Assembly: GCA_963677185.1 (NCBI GenBank)
Contig: OY781889.1
Location: 2,356,001-2,420,000, forward strand
Length of the DNA stretch: 64,000 nucleotides
From: G963677185 sp963677185
Lineage (GTDB): Bacteria > Bacillota > Syntrophomonadia > Syntrophomonadales > Syntrophomonadaceae
Direction: 5' to 3'
The notes beneath the pieces are model-generated. The model ran no database searches. It worked only from the letters and a program-made list of their open reading frames with translations, and was not told the origin of the DNA. Positions 1 through 8,391 of the stretch are shown here, piece by piece. A program made the position numbers and the translations under genes. Positions within the stretch are counted from its first letter, which is position 1; the number at the start of each line of letters is the position of its first letter.

Positions 1-1
1 A

Positions 2-607
2 CCGGGGAACTGGGACCAGACCCTGGTTAACGCTCTTCTTTTTCATGTAAAAGACCTGTCGGGCATCAACGGCAAGCTGCGCCCTGGTATTGTTCATCGC
101 CTGGACAAGGACACCTCCGGACTGATTGTAGTGGCCAAGAATGACGCTTCCCACCGGGGGCTCGCTGAACAGATTAAGGATCACAGCTTTAACCGCGAAT
201 ATATCGCTTTGGTGCATGGTGTAATACAGGAAAACCTTGGCATGATTGATGCACCGATAGGGCGGAGCAAGAAAGACCGAAAAAAGATGGCAGTGGAGCC
301 TAATGGGAAACAGGCTTTGAGCCAGTACTCGGTTGTAAAGCGCTATCGCAATTACAGCCTGGTAAATATCAAGCTGCTAACCGGGCGCACCCATCAGATC
401 AGGGTTCATTTCGCCTACATCAAGCATCCCGTTCTGGGAGATAGCACATATGGCAGCGGCCGCAATCCCTTTGGGCTTGAATCCCAGTTTTTACATGCCC
501 GCCTGCTTGGTTTTATCCATCCGCTCACCGGAAGCTATATGGAGTTTTCCTGTGATATGCCGTCTGAACTGCAGGCAATTATCAATAAGCTGGATCTGTC
601 AGATTGA
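2..607 (+). CDS. RluD-family pseudouridine synthase, 5' truncated by window edge
   Basis: An open frame enters from the window edge and continues to a TGA at 605-607, so the N-terminus (an S4 domain in most RluD enzymes) is not visible. Near the start is the family signature HRLDKDTSGL, whose Asp is the catalytic residue of RluA/RluD-type synthases. Further on, LTGRTHQIRVHF matches the conserved R-TGR-HQIR core. The enzyme should isomerise uridines in large-subunit rRNA. In Firmicutes the ylyB/rluD gene commonly sits just before pyrR, as here, after lspA. I cannot distinguish RluD from close paralogues. The last codons overlap the -35 element of the pyr promoter. Confidence 0.9.
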   Translation, partial: PGNWDQTLVNALLFHVKDLSGINGKLRPGIVHRLDKDTSGLIVVAKNDASHRGLAEQIKDHSFNREYIALVHGVIQENLGMIDAPIGRSKKDRKKMAVEPNGKQALSQYSVVKRYRNYSLVNIKLLTGRTHQIRVHFAYIKHPVLGDSTYGSGRNPFGLESQFLHARLLGFIHPLTGSYMEFSCDMPSELQAIINKLDLSD

Positions 608-632
608 CAGTACGGTTGGCATTGTCTACAAT
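604..632 (+). promoter_or_regulatory. pyr operon promoter (sigma-A type)
   Basis: TTGACA (604-609) and TACAAT (627-632) are separated by 17 bp, an almost perfect vegetative promoter. The -35 hexamer overlaps the TGA stop of the upstream pseudouridine synthase. Transcription would start near 639, placing the whole PyrR attenuator in the leader. Confidence 0.8.
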
Positions 633-643
633 TTTATAGGAAA

Positions 644-725
644 CCTTTAAGTTGGTCCCGTGAGGCTAGCAAGGAATGTGTAGGATACGCCTGCTTCTGT
701 TATTACGGGGCAGGCGTTTAGTTTT
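644..725 (+). promoter_or_regulatory. PyrR-binding leader and attenuator
   Basis: The stretch 651-675 contains GTCCCGTGAGGCTAGCAAGG, which closely matches the PyrR-binding loop known from Bacillus pyr leaders (consensus near GUCCAGAGAGGCU-GAAGG). It is followed by a terminator: ACGCCTGC (687-694) pairs with GCAGGCGT (710-717), then TTAGTTTTT. By the known mechanism UMP-loaded PyrR stabilises the binding loop and allows termination, while PRPP favours read-through. Confidence 0.8.
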
Positions 726-746
726 TATGAAAGGGGAAGGGATTCA

Positions 747-1298
747 TTGACTCTGCAGAATAAGAAAGAGCTACTGGACGCAACCGCCATAGACCGGGCA
801 ATTAAAAGAATGGCCCATGAGATTGTGGAGCGGAACAATGGTGTTGAACAAGTGGCATTGATAGGCATCCGCCGTCGGGGAGGGCCGATTGCCCAGCGCC
901 TGGCAGACCGGATCGAGGAAATAGAAGGCATTAAGGTTCCGGTTGGCATACTGGATATAACCCTTTATAGGGACGATTTAACCACTCTATCCGCCCATCC
1001 GCAATTGCACCGCACGGAAGTATTCTTTGATATAAGCGGGCTGAACATTGTTCTGGTCGATGATGTGCTGTACACCGGAAGGACGGTACGAGCAGCCCTT
1101 GACGCCCTCATTGATATTGGACGTCCCAGGCGCATACAGCTGGCGGTGCTGGTCGATCGGGGACATCGGGAACTCCCCATAAAAGCTGATTTTGTTGGCA
1201 AAAATATACCCACGTCAAAAGAAGAGATTATATCTGTGTTCGTCGATGAAATCGACGGATTCAGTGGCGTAGTATTGCAGGAAGTGGTTAACGAATAA
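747..1298 (+). CDS. pyrR: Bifunctional pyr operon attenuator / uracil phosphoribosyltransferase PyrR
   Basis: A 183-residue protein of normal PyrR length. The PRPP-binding loop is plain: VLVDDVLYTGRT at about residues 95-106. IGIRRRGGPIAQRL near residue 40 is also typical of PyrR. It binds the pyr leader RNA in response to UMP and has weak uracil phosphoribosyltransferase activity. The start is TTG at 747, preceded by the Shine-Dalgarno-like GGGGAAGGG at 733-741; no ATG lies nearby in frame. It is the first gene of the pyr operon, immediately downstream of the attenuator it should control, which gives autoregulation. Confidence 0.95.
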   Translation: MTLQNKKELLDATAIDRAIKRMAHEIVERNNGVEQVALIGIRRRGGPIAQRLADRIEEIEGIKVPVGILDITLYRDDLTTLSAHPQLHRTEVFFDISGLNIVLVDDVLYTGRTVRAALDALIDIGRPRRIQLAVLVDRGHRELPIKADFVGKNIPTSKEEIISVFVDEIDGFSGVVLQEVVNE

Positions 1299-1315
1299 GA
1301 ATAGGAGGAATTAGT

Positions 1316-2248
1316 TTGCTCTTTCAACAACGCAAAGATTTACTGGGCTTGCGCGATCTAAAAAAGGAGGAAATCGATCTTATTCTGGATACGGCGGTTC
1401 CCATGAAAGACGTTCTCAAGCGAGACATCAAGAAGGTTCCTACTCTGAGAGGAAAGGCTGTTGCCACTGTATTCTATGAGAACAGCACCCGCACCCGTAC
1501 TTCCTTTGAAATTGCCGGCAAATACCTTTCTGCTGATACTTCCAACCTGGCGGTCTCTACCAGCAGCGTTCAAAAGGGCGAGAGCTTGCGCGATACCATG
1601 TTAACCATGGAGGCGATGGGTGTAGATATTATAATAATCCGTCATTCTCATTCCGGGGCTCCCCATTATGTAGCCCGAAACACCAGTATGCGTGTTGTCA
1701 ACGCAGGTGACGGCACTAATGAGCATCCGACCCAGGCCTTGCTGGACATGTTTACTATAAGAGAAAAGAAGGGCAGTCTGGAAGGCTTAAAAATAGCGAT
1801 TGTTGGAGATGTTTTACACAGCCGGGTAGCTCGCTCCAACATTTTTGGACTCAAGCATTACGGCTGCGAAATAAGGGTGGCCGGTCCGGCGACTCTTATG
1901 CCTCCCGAAATAGAAAAAATGGGGGTTAAGTCGTTCAACAGCATTGAAGAGGCGATTGACGGAGCAGATGTGATTAATGTGCTTCGGATTCAGCTTGAAC
2001 GCCAGCAGAGTGGACTATTTCCGTCGACCAACGAATTCTCCAATCTGTATATGCTAACTCCGGAAAGGCTTCAGCTGGCACATAAAGACTGTCTGGTGCT
2101 TCATCCCGGTCCGATGAACAGAGGAGTGGAAATATCTTCAGCAATTGCAGACGGAGCCAGTGCATTTATTAATGAACAGGTCACTAACGGGGTGGCTGTG
2201 CGCATGGCGATTTTATACCTGATGCTGGGCGGAACCCTGCAAGATTAG
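1316..2248 (+). CDS. pyrB: Aspartate carbamoyltransferase catalytic chain
   Basis: This 310-residue protein catalyses condensation of carbamoyl phosphate with aspartate, the first committed step of pyrimidine synthesis. Visible motifs are the carbamoyl-phosphate loop FYENSTRTRTSFE (about residues 53-65), the HPTQALLDMF segment, and HPGPMNRGVEI near residue 263. It starts at TTG 1316 with AGGAGG at 1303-1308. It lies 17 nt after pyrR. No pyrI regulatory chain is present, as is usual in Firmicutes. It depends on carbamoyl phosphate made by enzymes encoded outside this window. Confidence 0.96.
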   Translation: MLFQQRKDLLGLRDLKKEEIDLILDTAVPMKDVLKRDIKKVPTLRGKAVATVFYENSTRTRTSFEIAGKYLSADTSNLAVSTSSVQKGESLRDTMLTMEAMGVDIIIIRHSHSGAPHYVARNTSMRVVNAGDGTNEHPTQALLDMFTIREKKGSLEGLKIAIVGDVLHSRVARSNIFGLKHYGCEIRVAGPATLMPPEIEKMGVKSFNSIEEAIDGADVINVLRIQLERQQSGLFPSTNEFSNLYMLTPERLQLAHKDCLVLHPGPMNRGVEISSAIADGASAFINEQVTNGVAVRMAILYLMLGGTLQD

Positions 2249-2280
2249 TCGGGTCAGCAAGTGATAGGAGGGATTGTTTC

Positions 2281-3570
2281 GTGGAGATACTGATTAAGGG
2301 CGGCACGGTTGTAGACCCGTCGCAATATTTAAATGATCAGCTGGATATCCTGATTAAAGACGGGAAAATATCCAGGATAGATAAGAACATCAAAGCGGCT
2401 AAAGCGCAGGTTATTGATGCCAGCGGCAAACTCGTGTGCCCGGGTTTCATCGATATGCATACCCATCTGCGCGAGCCGGGCCAGGAATACAAGGAGGACA
2501 TTTTAAGCGGCAGCAAGGCTGCTGCTGCGGGTGGTTTTACCACTGTTTGTTGCATGGCTAACACTGAACCGCCGATTGACAACGCTTCGGTAGCTTTGTT
2601 TGTCAAGAACCGGGCTGCACGAACCGGCATCATCGATGTTCTTCCGATTGGCTGCGTAACCAAGAAGATGGAAGGCAAGGAATTGTCAGAGATGGCTGAA
2701 CTGATAGCAGCCGGATGCATTGCATTCTCCGATGATGGCAAGCCGATTTCCAGTTCCAGGGTGATGCGCAATGCACTGGATTATGCGAGCATGTTTGGCC
2801 GGCCGATTTTATCGCACTGTGAAGAGGCCAGCCTGGCGGACGGTGGCTTGATGAATGAAGGGTACCATTCCACTCTTTACGGTATGAGAGGAATTCCTGC
2901 TGCTGCTGAATCCATAATGGTAGCCAGGGATATAGAGTTGTCAAGGCTGACCGGCGGTCATGTTCATTTCTGCCATGTATCGGCCCGGGAAAGTGTGGCA
3001 TTGATAAAAAACGCCAAAGCAGAAGGATTGAATATCACTGCCGAGTGTACCCCTCACCACCTGAGCTTGAGCGATGAAATAATTGGGGATTATGACACCG
3101 ATACCAAAGTAAATCCGCCCCTGCGCAGCCAGGAGGATATTGATGCTCTTCGGGCTGCACTTTTAGACGGTACTATCGATTGCATAGCAACTGATCATGC
3201 TCCCCATAATTACGAAAGTAAGGACTGCGAATACGGGCTGGCCAGCAATGGAATATCAGGGCTGGAAACGGCGGTCGCTGTGGTTATGCACTACCTGGTG
3301 GGCACTGGCATTATCGGCGTTGAAGACATGGTAAGGCTTATGGCCAATGGACCCGCCGAGATATTGGGGATAGAAGAAAAGGGCACTCTTGAAGCCGGCC
3401 TGAAAGCGGATATCACCATAATTGATCCGGAGGCGGTCCGGAATGTGGAGCCTGCAAAATTTTATTCAAAGGGTCAAAATACCCCTTTCAAGGGGATGGC
3501 GTTGAAGGGCTGGCCGGTTATGACCCTGGCAGGCGGGCGTATCGTCTATGACAACGGACAAGTAATGTAG
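2281..3570 (+). CDS. pyrC: Dihydroorotase (PyrC, amidohydrolase type I)
   Basis: This 429-residue enzyme cyclises carbamoyl aspartate to dihydroorotate. It has the metal-binding HxH in DMHTHLREPGQE (about residues 58-69), further His ligands in ILSHCEE and HFCHVSA, and the catalytic Asp in ATDHAPH near residue 304. Length and motifs match the Bacillus-type class I dihydroorotase. It uses a GTG start at 2281 after the ribosome site AGGAGGG. It is in the pyr operon 32 nt after pyrB, with a 169-nt gap before pyrK. Confidence 0.96.
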   Translation: MEILIKGGTVVDPSQYLNDQLDILIKDGKISRIDKNIKAAKAQVIDASGKLVCPGFIDMHTHLREPGQEYKEDILSGSKAAAAGGFTTVCCMANTEPPIDNASVALFVKNRAARTGIIDVLPIGCVTKKMEGKELSEMAELIAAGCIAFSDDGKPISSSRVMRNALDYASMFGRPILSHCEEASLADGGLMNEGYHSTLYGMRGIPAAAESIMVARDIELSRLTGGHVHFCHVSARESVALIKNAKAEGLNITAECTPHHLSLSDEIIGDYDTDTKVNPPLRSQEDIDALRAALLDGTIDCIATDHAPHNYESKDCEYGLASNGISGLETAVAVVMHYLVGTGIIGVEDMVRLMANGPAEILGIEEKGTLEAGLKADITIIDPEAVRNVEPAKFYSKGQNTPFKGMALKGWPVMTLAGGRIVYDNGQVM

Positions 3571-3640
3571 TGGAACGTAAATAAGCCCGGGTTAACAAGG
3601 TCATGGAAGAAAGGACCGCGTGATCACTTAAGATATGCTG

Positions 3641-3667
3641 CGAGCCAACCGAGCCAACCGAGCCAGC
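3641..3667 (+). repeat. Three-copy 9-bp tandem repeat in the pyrC-pyrK gap
   Basis: CGAGCCAAC is repeated at 3641-3649 and 3650-3658, with a third copy CGAGCCAGC at 3659-3667. It lies in the 169-nt non-coding gap between pyrC and pyrK, where many relatives encode carA and carB. The rest of the gap shows only the pyrK ribosome site. Confidence 0.7.
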
Positions 3668-3739
3668 AGCAATCAGTTTTGAAACGCATGAATTAATAAT
3701 GAGCAGCATGAATCGAGGGAAGCAAAAGGAGGAAGCATT

Positions 3740-4540
3740 ATGCCCAGCCTGGAAAAGGCGCCGGTGGTTTTTCATCGCCGATTGTCGGAAAACATCTATC
3801 TGCTTGAATACTTTAGCCCGGCCATGGCCAGGGAGGCCAGACCGGGCCAGTTTGTCAACGTCAGAGTCGGAGAGTCCAACGATCCGTTCTTAAGAAGGCC
3901 GATTAGCATACATGATGTAAATATGGAAACCGAGTGTGTCAGCTTGCTCTACAAGGTAGTGGGCCGTGGGACAGAAATGATGTCCCGGTTGGGATTAAAC
4001 GATAGCATTGACATTATGGGGCCGCTTGGCAACGGCTTTTCTCTCCCTGACAAGGCCGGACGAGTTTTGCTGGTCGGCGGAGGAATGGGGATCGCTCCCC
4101 TGACATTCCTGGCCAGAGCTCTTAAATCCAGAGCATTAGAAACAACGGTTCTCTACGGAGCAGAAAGCCTCGAAAAAGCGGTTGCTCTCAATTTCTTTCG
4201 CGATCATGGCATTGAATGCCGGCTGGCCACTTTCGACGGCAGTGGAGGTCACAAAGGACTTGTTACCGCTCTTCTTGATGAGATAGGCAGTGCTCACCGC
4301 CTGTTTCAAAAATTATATTGCTGCGGACCGGCAGCAATGATGAATCTGGTAGCGGAATGGGCTCACCTGAATAGTATGGAAGCAGAGTTCTCCCTTGAAG
4401 AGCATATGGCATGCGGAGTTGGAGCCTGTCTGGGTTGCGCCTGCAAGCTAAAATCTGATGACGAAAATTACGTTAAGGTATGTAAAGACGGTCCGGTTTT
4501 CAATCTGAACCGGCTGGGGGAAATGGAGGGCAATCGCTAA
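3740..4540 (+). CDS. pyrK: Dihydroorotate dehydrogenase B, electron-transfer subunit
   Basis: The 266-residue iron-sulfur flavoprotein passes electrons from PyrD to NAD+. The FAD-binding motif RRPISIHDV lies near residue 53 and the NAD-binding stretch LLVGGGMGIAPL near residue 110. A C-terminal [2Fe-2S] site shows as CGVGACLGCACKL followed by a further Cys in VKVCKDG. The start is ATG 3740 with AGGAGG at 3728-3733. Its stop overlaps the pyrD start by one base, so the two subunits are translationally coupled. Confidence 0.95.
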   Translation: MPSLEKAPVVFHRRLSENIYLLEYFSPAMAREARPGQFVNVRVGESNDPFLRRPISIHDVNMETECVSLLYKVVGRGTEMMSRLGLNDSIDIMGPLGNGFSLPDKAGRVLLVGGGMGIAPLTFLARALKSRALETTVLYGAESLEKAVALNFFRDHGIECRLATFDGSGGHKGLVTALLDEIGSAHRLFQKLYCCGPAAMMNLVAEWAHLNSMEAEFSLEEHMACGVGACLGCACKLKSDDENYVKVCKDGPVFNLNRLGEMEGNR

Positions 4541-5457
4541 TGGCTAACCGGGTTAACCTTAAAGTCAAATTGGCGGGGCTGGAGCTTCAAAATCCAGTGG
4601 CAACAGCCAGCGGCACTTATGGTTACGGTCTGGAGTACGGCGACTATTACGATCCGTCGGTTTTGGGAGCGGTAATAGTCAAGGGTACTACATTAACGCC
4701 CCGCCCTGGGAATCCGGTGCCGCGCATAGCCGAAACCCCGGCAGGAATGCTGAATGCTATCGGATTGGAAAACCCCGGCATAGATGCATTTGTTAACGAT
4801 ATACTTCCCGGGTTAAGAAAACGCGGCATAACGGTTATTGCCAACATAGCCGGCAACACCATTGAAGAATATGCGGAGTTGGCAGGCAGACTGGAGGGCA
4901 ATGAAGGCATTGCGGCTATTGAACTGAATATTTCCTGCCCCAATGTCAAGCAAGGCGGCTTGCAGTTTGGAACCGATCCGGCTATGGCCGCGGCGGTAGT
5001 TGAGGCGGCCCGCTCCAGCAGCAGCTTGCCGATAATTGCCAAGCTGTCCCCCAATGTCACCGACATTGTGGTTATTGCCAAAGCCGTAAAAGAGGCCGGG
5101 GCTGACGCTCTATCCATGATTAACACCTTAATGGGCATGGCCATCGACATCCATAAAAGAAAGCCGGTTCTGGGAAATATATTCGGGGGTCTATCCGGAC
5201 CGGCCATCAAGCCAGTTGCCCTGCGCATGATTTACCAGGTCTACCGCGAGGTTGATATTCCGATATTGGGAGGCGGAGGCATAATGAACGCAACGGATGC
5301 ACTGGAGTTTATTATGGCAGGCGCTACAGCTGTAACCGTAGGCACGGCCAGCTTCGTTAATCCCATGGCTCCGGTGGAAATCATCAATGGTTTGGAAGAT
5401 TTCCTGCATCGGGAAGGCTTGAAAAGCATTGCCGAATTAGTAGGAATTGCCCATTAA
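4540..5457 (+). CDS. pyrD: Dihydroorotate dehydrogenase B, catalytic subunit
   Basis: This 305-residue class 1B enzyme oxidises dihydroorotate to orotate with FMN. NISCPNVKQGG near residue 130 contains the active-site Cys of the class 1 family. GNIFGGLSGPAIKP and the C-terminal GGGGI and GATAVTVGTA stretches form the FMN phosphate site. It pairs with PyrK immediately upstream, overlapping it by 1 nt. It is the last pyr gene here; pyrF and pyrE, often next, are absent. Confidence 0.96.
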   Translation: MANRVNLKVKLAGLELQNPVATASGTYGYGLEYGDYYDPSVLGAVIVKGTTLTPRPGNPVPRIAETPAGMLNAIGLENPGIDAFVNDILPGLRKRGITVIANIAGNTIEEYAELAGRLEGNEGIAAIELNISCPNVKQGGLQFGTDPAMAAAVVEAARSSSSLPIIAKLSPNVTDIVVIAKAVKEAGADALSMINTLMGMAIDIHKRKPVLGNIFGGLSGPAIKPVALRMIYQVYREVDIPILGGGGIMNATDALEFIMAGATAVTVGTASFVNPMAPVEIINGLEDFLHREGLKSIAELVGIAH

Positions 5458-5477
5458 CATTGAGGAAGAGACTTGGA

Positions 5478-5507
5478 TTGCTAACTCCGGACAAAAAAGG
5501 GTAAAAT
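5478..5507 (+). promoter_or_regulatory. Possible promoter of the diguanylate cyclase gene
   Basis: TTGCTA (5478-5483) and TAAAAT (5502-5507) are 18 bp apart in the 127-nt gap after pyrD. The match is moderate, and no terminator is visible after pyrD, so read-through from pyr is also possible. Confidence 0.35.
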
Positions 5508-5584
5508 GAGAATAGTATCCTGCAAGCGTGTTTTGCATTGCGCAGTCCGCCTGATACGGTTTTCCTTAGAAAGGGTGAAGCCGG

Positions 5585-8260
5585 ATGGATATGCTTCTGT
5601 ACTGGAAAGACCTGTCTGGATCGTTTTTCCCTTATCAAATCGATTACCTGTATTTTATAGAAGGCCTCTGCCTGCTATTAGTTGCTCTTGTCCTTTCTCC
5701 CATTCGCGAGCGTCATCTGAACCGTCTGGCATGGATCTGGATGCAGGCCTTTTTTGCGTTTCAGGGTTTGGCCATATGGCTGTATATGACCACCTATACT
5801 TACTACCAGACTGAAGGCAACCTTCTATTATGCATCGCCAGCTATGCAGTGGTTGGCGCCTCTCTGGTGGAATTTGGACGCCAGAATTGGAAAGATTCGA
5901 ACGGAAACAAACCGGGTATTGGGATTTATGCATTTCTGCTGGCTATGACCCTGCCCGGTATTTTGGGCGGATGGTATGGCATGCTGGTCAGTGTCAGGAT
6001 AGTATTTGGACTTGCTGGAGGACTGTGGGCATTCCTGGTTCTATACCGTTCCATTAAGGAGCTGGAAGAGCACTCTCAAGCGCTCTGGCGTATCTTCGAC
6101 GGCTTGTTGCTGGCCTATTTCCTTTTGATGAGCCTGATTCAGATCAATGCCACCGATTATCCGCTGCATATTCTAACCAATGATCCGGTTTATTTGATGA
6201 CCGGGATTCCTGTTTGCCTGATGAGAATGGGTCTGGAAGCGGGCCTTATTTTGGTCTTATGGAAACTGGATTCATCCAGTGGCAATGTTTCCGCGGATCG
6301 GCAAACCGGAAGTTACACCCTGAACAAAGCCGTCTATCTGCCGGTGCTGCTGGTAATTCTTATCGGCAGTGGATGGATGTACACACAGTGGTTCGGATAT
6401 ACGCGCGTAGAAGAGAGAAAGCTTGGCATAATGAATAGAACCAGTCTGGCTGCGGCTGCACTGGATTCCAGGCTGTTAAGGCCTCTGCAGTGGGAGGATG
6501 GGGATCAGAACAGGGCTGAATATAATCTCCTGCGATCGAAAATGCACGAGATGAAAACAACCGATGAAAACATTGTGTTCGTTTATCTTATGGGTCTTAA
6601 CGAAGGAGTGATTGTTTTTGGACCTGATTCCCCGGATGAAGAGGATTATAGTTATACCGAAGGCCCGGTGCCTTATGAACAGCCTCCGCCCGAATTATTC
6701 GAAGTTTTTACGACCGGGCAGCCGGTAGTGGTTGGCCCCTATAGCGACGAATGGGGAACTTACGTATCTGGATTTGCACCGGTGCTGAATTCGGAAAGCC
6801 AGGAGATAATTGCTGTTTTGGGTGTAGATATTGATGCAGGAACGTGGATGCAAGATTATTTTGGGTTCCGCATGCCAGCCATCCTAATAACATTGCTGGT
6901 GTCGATGCTGTCACTTGCGTTTATGACCGGCAGCCGCCGCCTGAAATCCATGTCTGACAAGGTTCTGGCCACTGAAAAAGATCTGGCTGAAGCCCGCTTG
7001 AAAGAGCTGGAGGATCGCTACCGGAGCCTGTTTAACAACAGCCATACCATGATGATGATTATAGAACCGAACAGTGGAAAAATAATTGACGCCAATCCGG
7101 CGGCCTGCACGTATTATGGCTACAGCTACAACGAGATGTGTTCCATGCGCATAACTGAAATCAACACCATGAATGCTGAAGAGATACAGAGTGAAATGCA
7201 CCGGGCACGTCTTGAAGAAAGGAGCCGTTTTTATTTTACTCACCGCTTAATTGATGGCCGGATGCGTGACGTGGAGGTTTTCAGCGGGCCTATCACAGTC
7301 AATGGCAGGGATTTGCTGTATTCAATAGTACATGACATAACCGAGCGCAGAACAGCCCAGCGGGAACTGGTGAAAGAGCATCAACTCAGCCAGATGTACT
7401 TGGACATTGCGGGGGTCATGATAATAATCATAGACAATGATTTCAATATTCAGATGATCAACCGGCACGGTCTGGAAATACTGCAGCTAAATGAGAATGA
7501 CGTTCTGGGCCAGAATTTCTTTGATAGATTTGTACCTGAAGCGGAGAGAAATGAAATACGCGAACAGTATAAACGGTGGATATCAGCAGCTGGCAGCGGA
7601 GTTTTAAACAATTCCATAAATCCGATAATTACCGGCAGTGGAGAAAGACGTATGATTTCATGGCACCATTCAATGATTAAGGAGGCCAGCGGAGAGATAA
7701 CTGCTTTATTAAGCTCTGGAGACGATATCACCGACCTTATTGAAGCTCAGAACGCCTTGAGGGAACTGTCTCTCACCGATGAGTTGACTGGTCTGTACAA
7801 CCGGCGCGGTTTCGTGACTCTGACCATGCAGCAGTTCAAGATTGCCGATCGTATTAACCGGGGTTTGACCCTTTTTTATATAGATATAGACAATATGAAA
7901 TGGATCAATGATAATCTCGGGCACCTGGCCGGCGACCAGGCATTGCAGGACACGGCTCTAATCCTGAAAAATAGTTTCCGGGCATCTGATATAATAGCTC
8001 GAATTGGCGGGGACGAATTCTGCAGTGCAGCCATGGAAAACGCGGCGATGGACATTCAAAACATTCTAAACCGGCTCAATGAAAACGTACAGGCTCATAA
8101 CCTTGAAGGACAGCGATTATTCAAGCTTTCATTAAGCATTGGCAAGGCTGCATACACTCCAGGTCAGAAAAGCACCCTGGAAGAACTGCTGGAACAAGCG
8201 GACATAGAAATGTATACTGACAAGCAGGCCAAAAAGAATGGTCGGGGCGACATGATTTGA
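5585..8260 (+). CDS. Membrane-bound PAS-PAS-GGDEF diguanylate cyclase
   Basis: This 891-residue protein should make cyclic di-GMP. The N-terminal 220 residues form about seven hydrophobic segments. A transmembrane helix near residue 250 (VYLPVLLVILIGSGW) and another near 430 (ILITLLVSMLSLAF) flank an extracytoplasmic sensor region resembling a Cache-like fold. Two PAS domains follow (about 470-590 and 600-720), then a GGDEF domain from about 725. The catalytic GGDEF is intact near residue 808 and is preceded by RASD five residues upstream, the product-binding inhibitory I-site. There is no EAL domain. The sensor ligand is unknown. The last 22 nt are antisense to a tRNA gene. Confidence 0.9.
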   Translation: MDMLLYWKDLSGSFFPYQIDYLYFIEGLCLLLVALVLSPIRERHLNRLAWIWMQAFFAFQGLAIWLYMTTYTYYQTEGNLLLCIASYAVVGASLVEFGRQNWKDSNGNKPGIGIYAFLLAMTLPGILGGWYGMLVSVRIVFGLAGGLWAFLVLYRSIKELEEHSQALWRIFDGLLLAYFLLMSLIQINATDYPLHILTNDPVYLMTGIPVCLMRMGLEAGLILVLWKLDSSSGNVSADRQTGSYTLNKAVYLPVLLVILIGSGWMYTQWFGYTRVEERKLGIMNRTSLAAAALDSRLLRPLQWEDGDQNRAEYNLLRSKMHEMKTTDENIVFVYLMGLNEGVIVFGPDSPDEEDYSYTEGPVPYEQPPPELFEVFTTGQPVVVGPYSDEWGTYVSGFAPVLNSESQEIIAVLGVDIDAGTWMQDYFGFRMPAILITLLVSMLSLAFMTGSRRLKSMSDKVLATEKDLAEARLKELEDRYRSLFNNSHTMMMIIEPNSGKIIDANPAACTYYGYSYNEMCSMRITEINTMNAEEIQSEMHRARLEERSRFYFTHRLIDGRMRDVEVFSGPITVNGRDLLYSIVHDITERRTAQRELVKEHQLSQMYLDIAGVMIIIIDNDFNIQMINRHGLEILQLNENDVLGQNFFDRFVPEAERNEIREQYKRWISAAGSGVLNNSINPIITGSGERRMISWHHSMIKEASGEITALLSSGDDITDLIEAQNALRELSLTDELTGLYNRRGFVTLTMQQFKIADRINRGLTLFYIDIDNMKWINDNLGHLAGDQALQDTALILKNSFRASDIIARIGGDEFCSAAMENAAMDIQNILNRLNENVQAHNLEGQRLFKLSLSIGKAAYTPGQKSTLEELLEQADIEMYTDKQAKKNGRGDMI

Positions 8261-8315
8261 ACATGCGACCTTCTGATCCCAAATCAGACGCGCTACCAAG
8301 CTGCGCTACGCCCCG
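8239..8315 (-). tRNA. tRNA-Pro(UGG)
   Basis: The complement folds as a full tRNA. The acceptor CGGGGCG (8315-8309) pairs with CGCCCCG (8249-8243). The D arm is GCGCAGCTTGGTAGCGC. The anticodon stem is TCTGA/TCAGA with loop TTTGGGA, giving anticodon TGG at 8281-8279. The T arm GCATG-TTCAAAT-CATGT has one G-T pair. Discriminator A and an encoded CCA end at 8239. T-rich sequence (TTCTTTTT) follows directly. The 3' 22 nt overlap, on the opposite strand, the end of the diguanylate cyclase gene. Confidence 0.95.
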
Positions 8316-8324
8316 AACTTATAA

Positions 8325-8354
8325 ATAATAACATCACAGGGCACATACTGTCAA
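8325..8354 (-). promoter_or_regulatory. tRNA-Pro promoter
   Basis: On the minus strand TTGACA (8354-8349) and TATTAT (8330-8325) are 18 bp apart, about 10 nt upstream of the mature tRNA 5' end. This lets the tRNA be expressed independently of the amidohydrolase gene upstream on the same strand. Confidence 0.7.
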
Positions 8355-8391
8355 ATCAGTCGCCAGCAATGCCTCTTCGCACAACAAGTCA

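Noticed and set aside
4647..5228. 193-codon open frame on the minus strand
   Set aside because: Antisense shadow of pyrD; the sense strand is an unambiguous enzyme.
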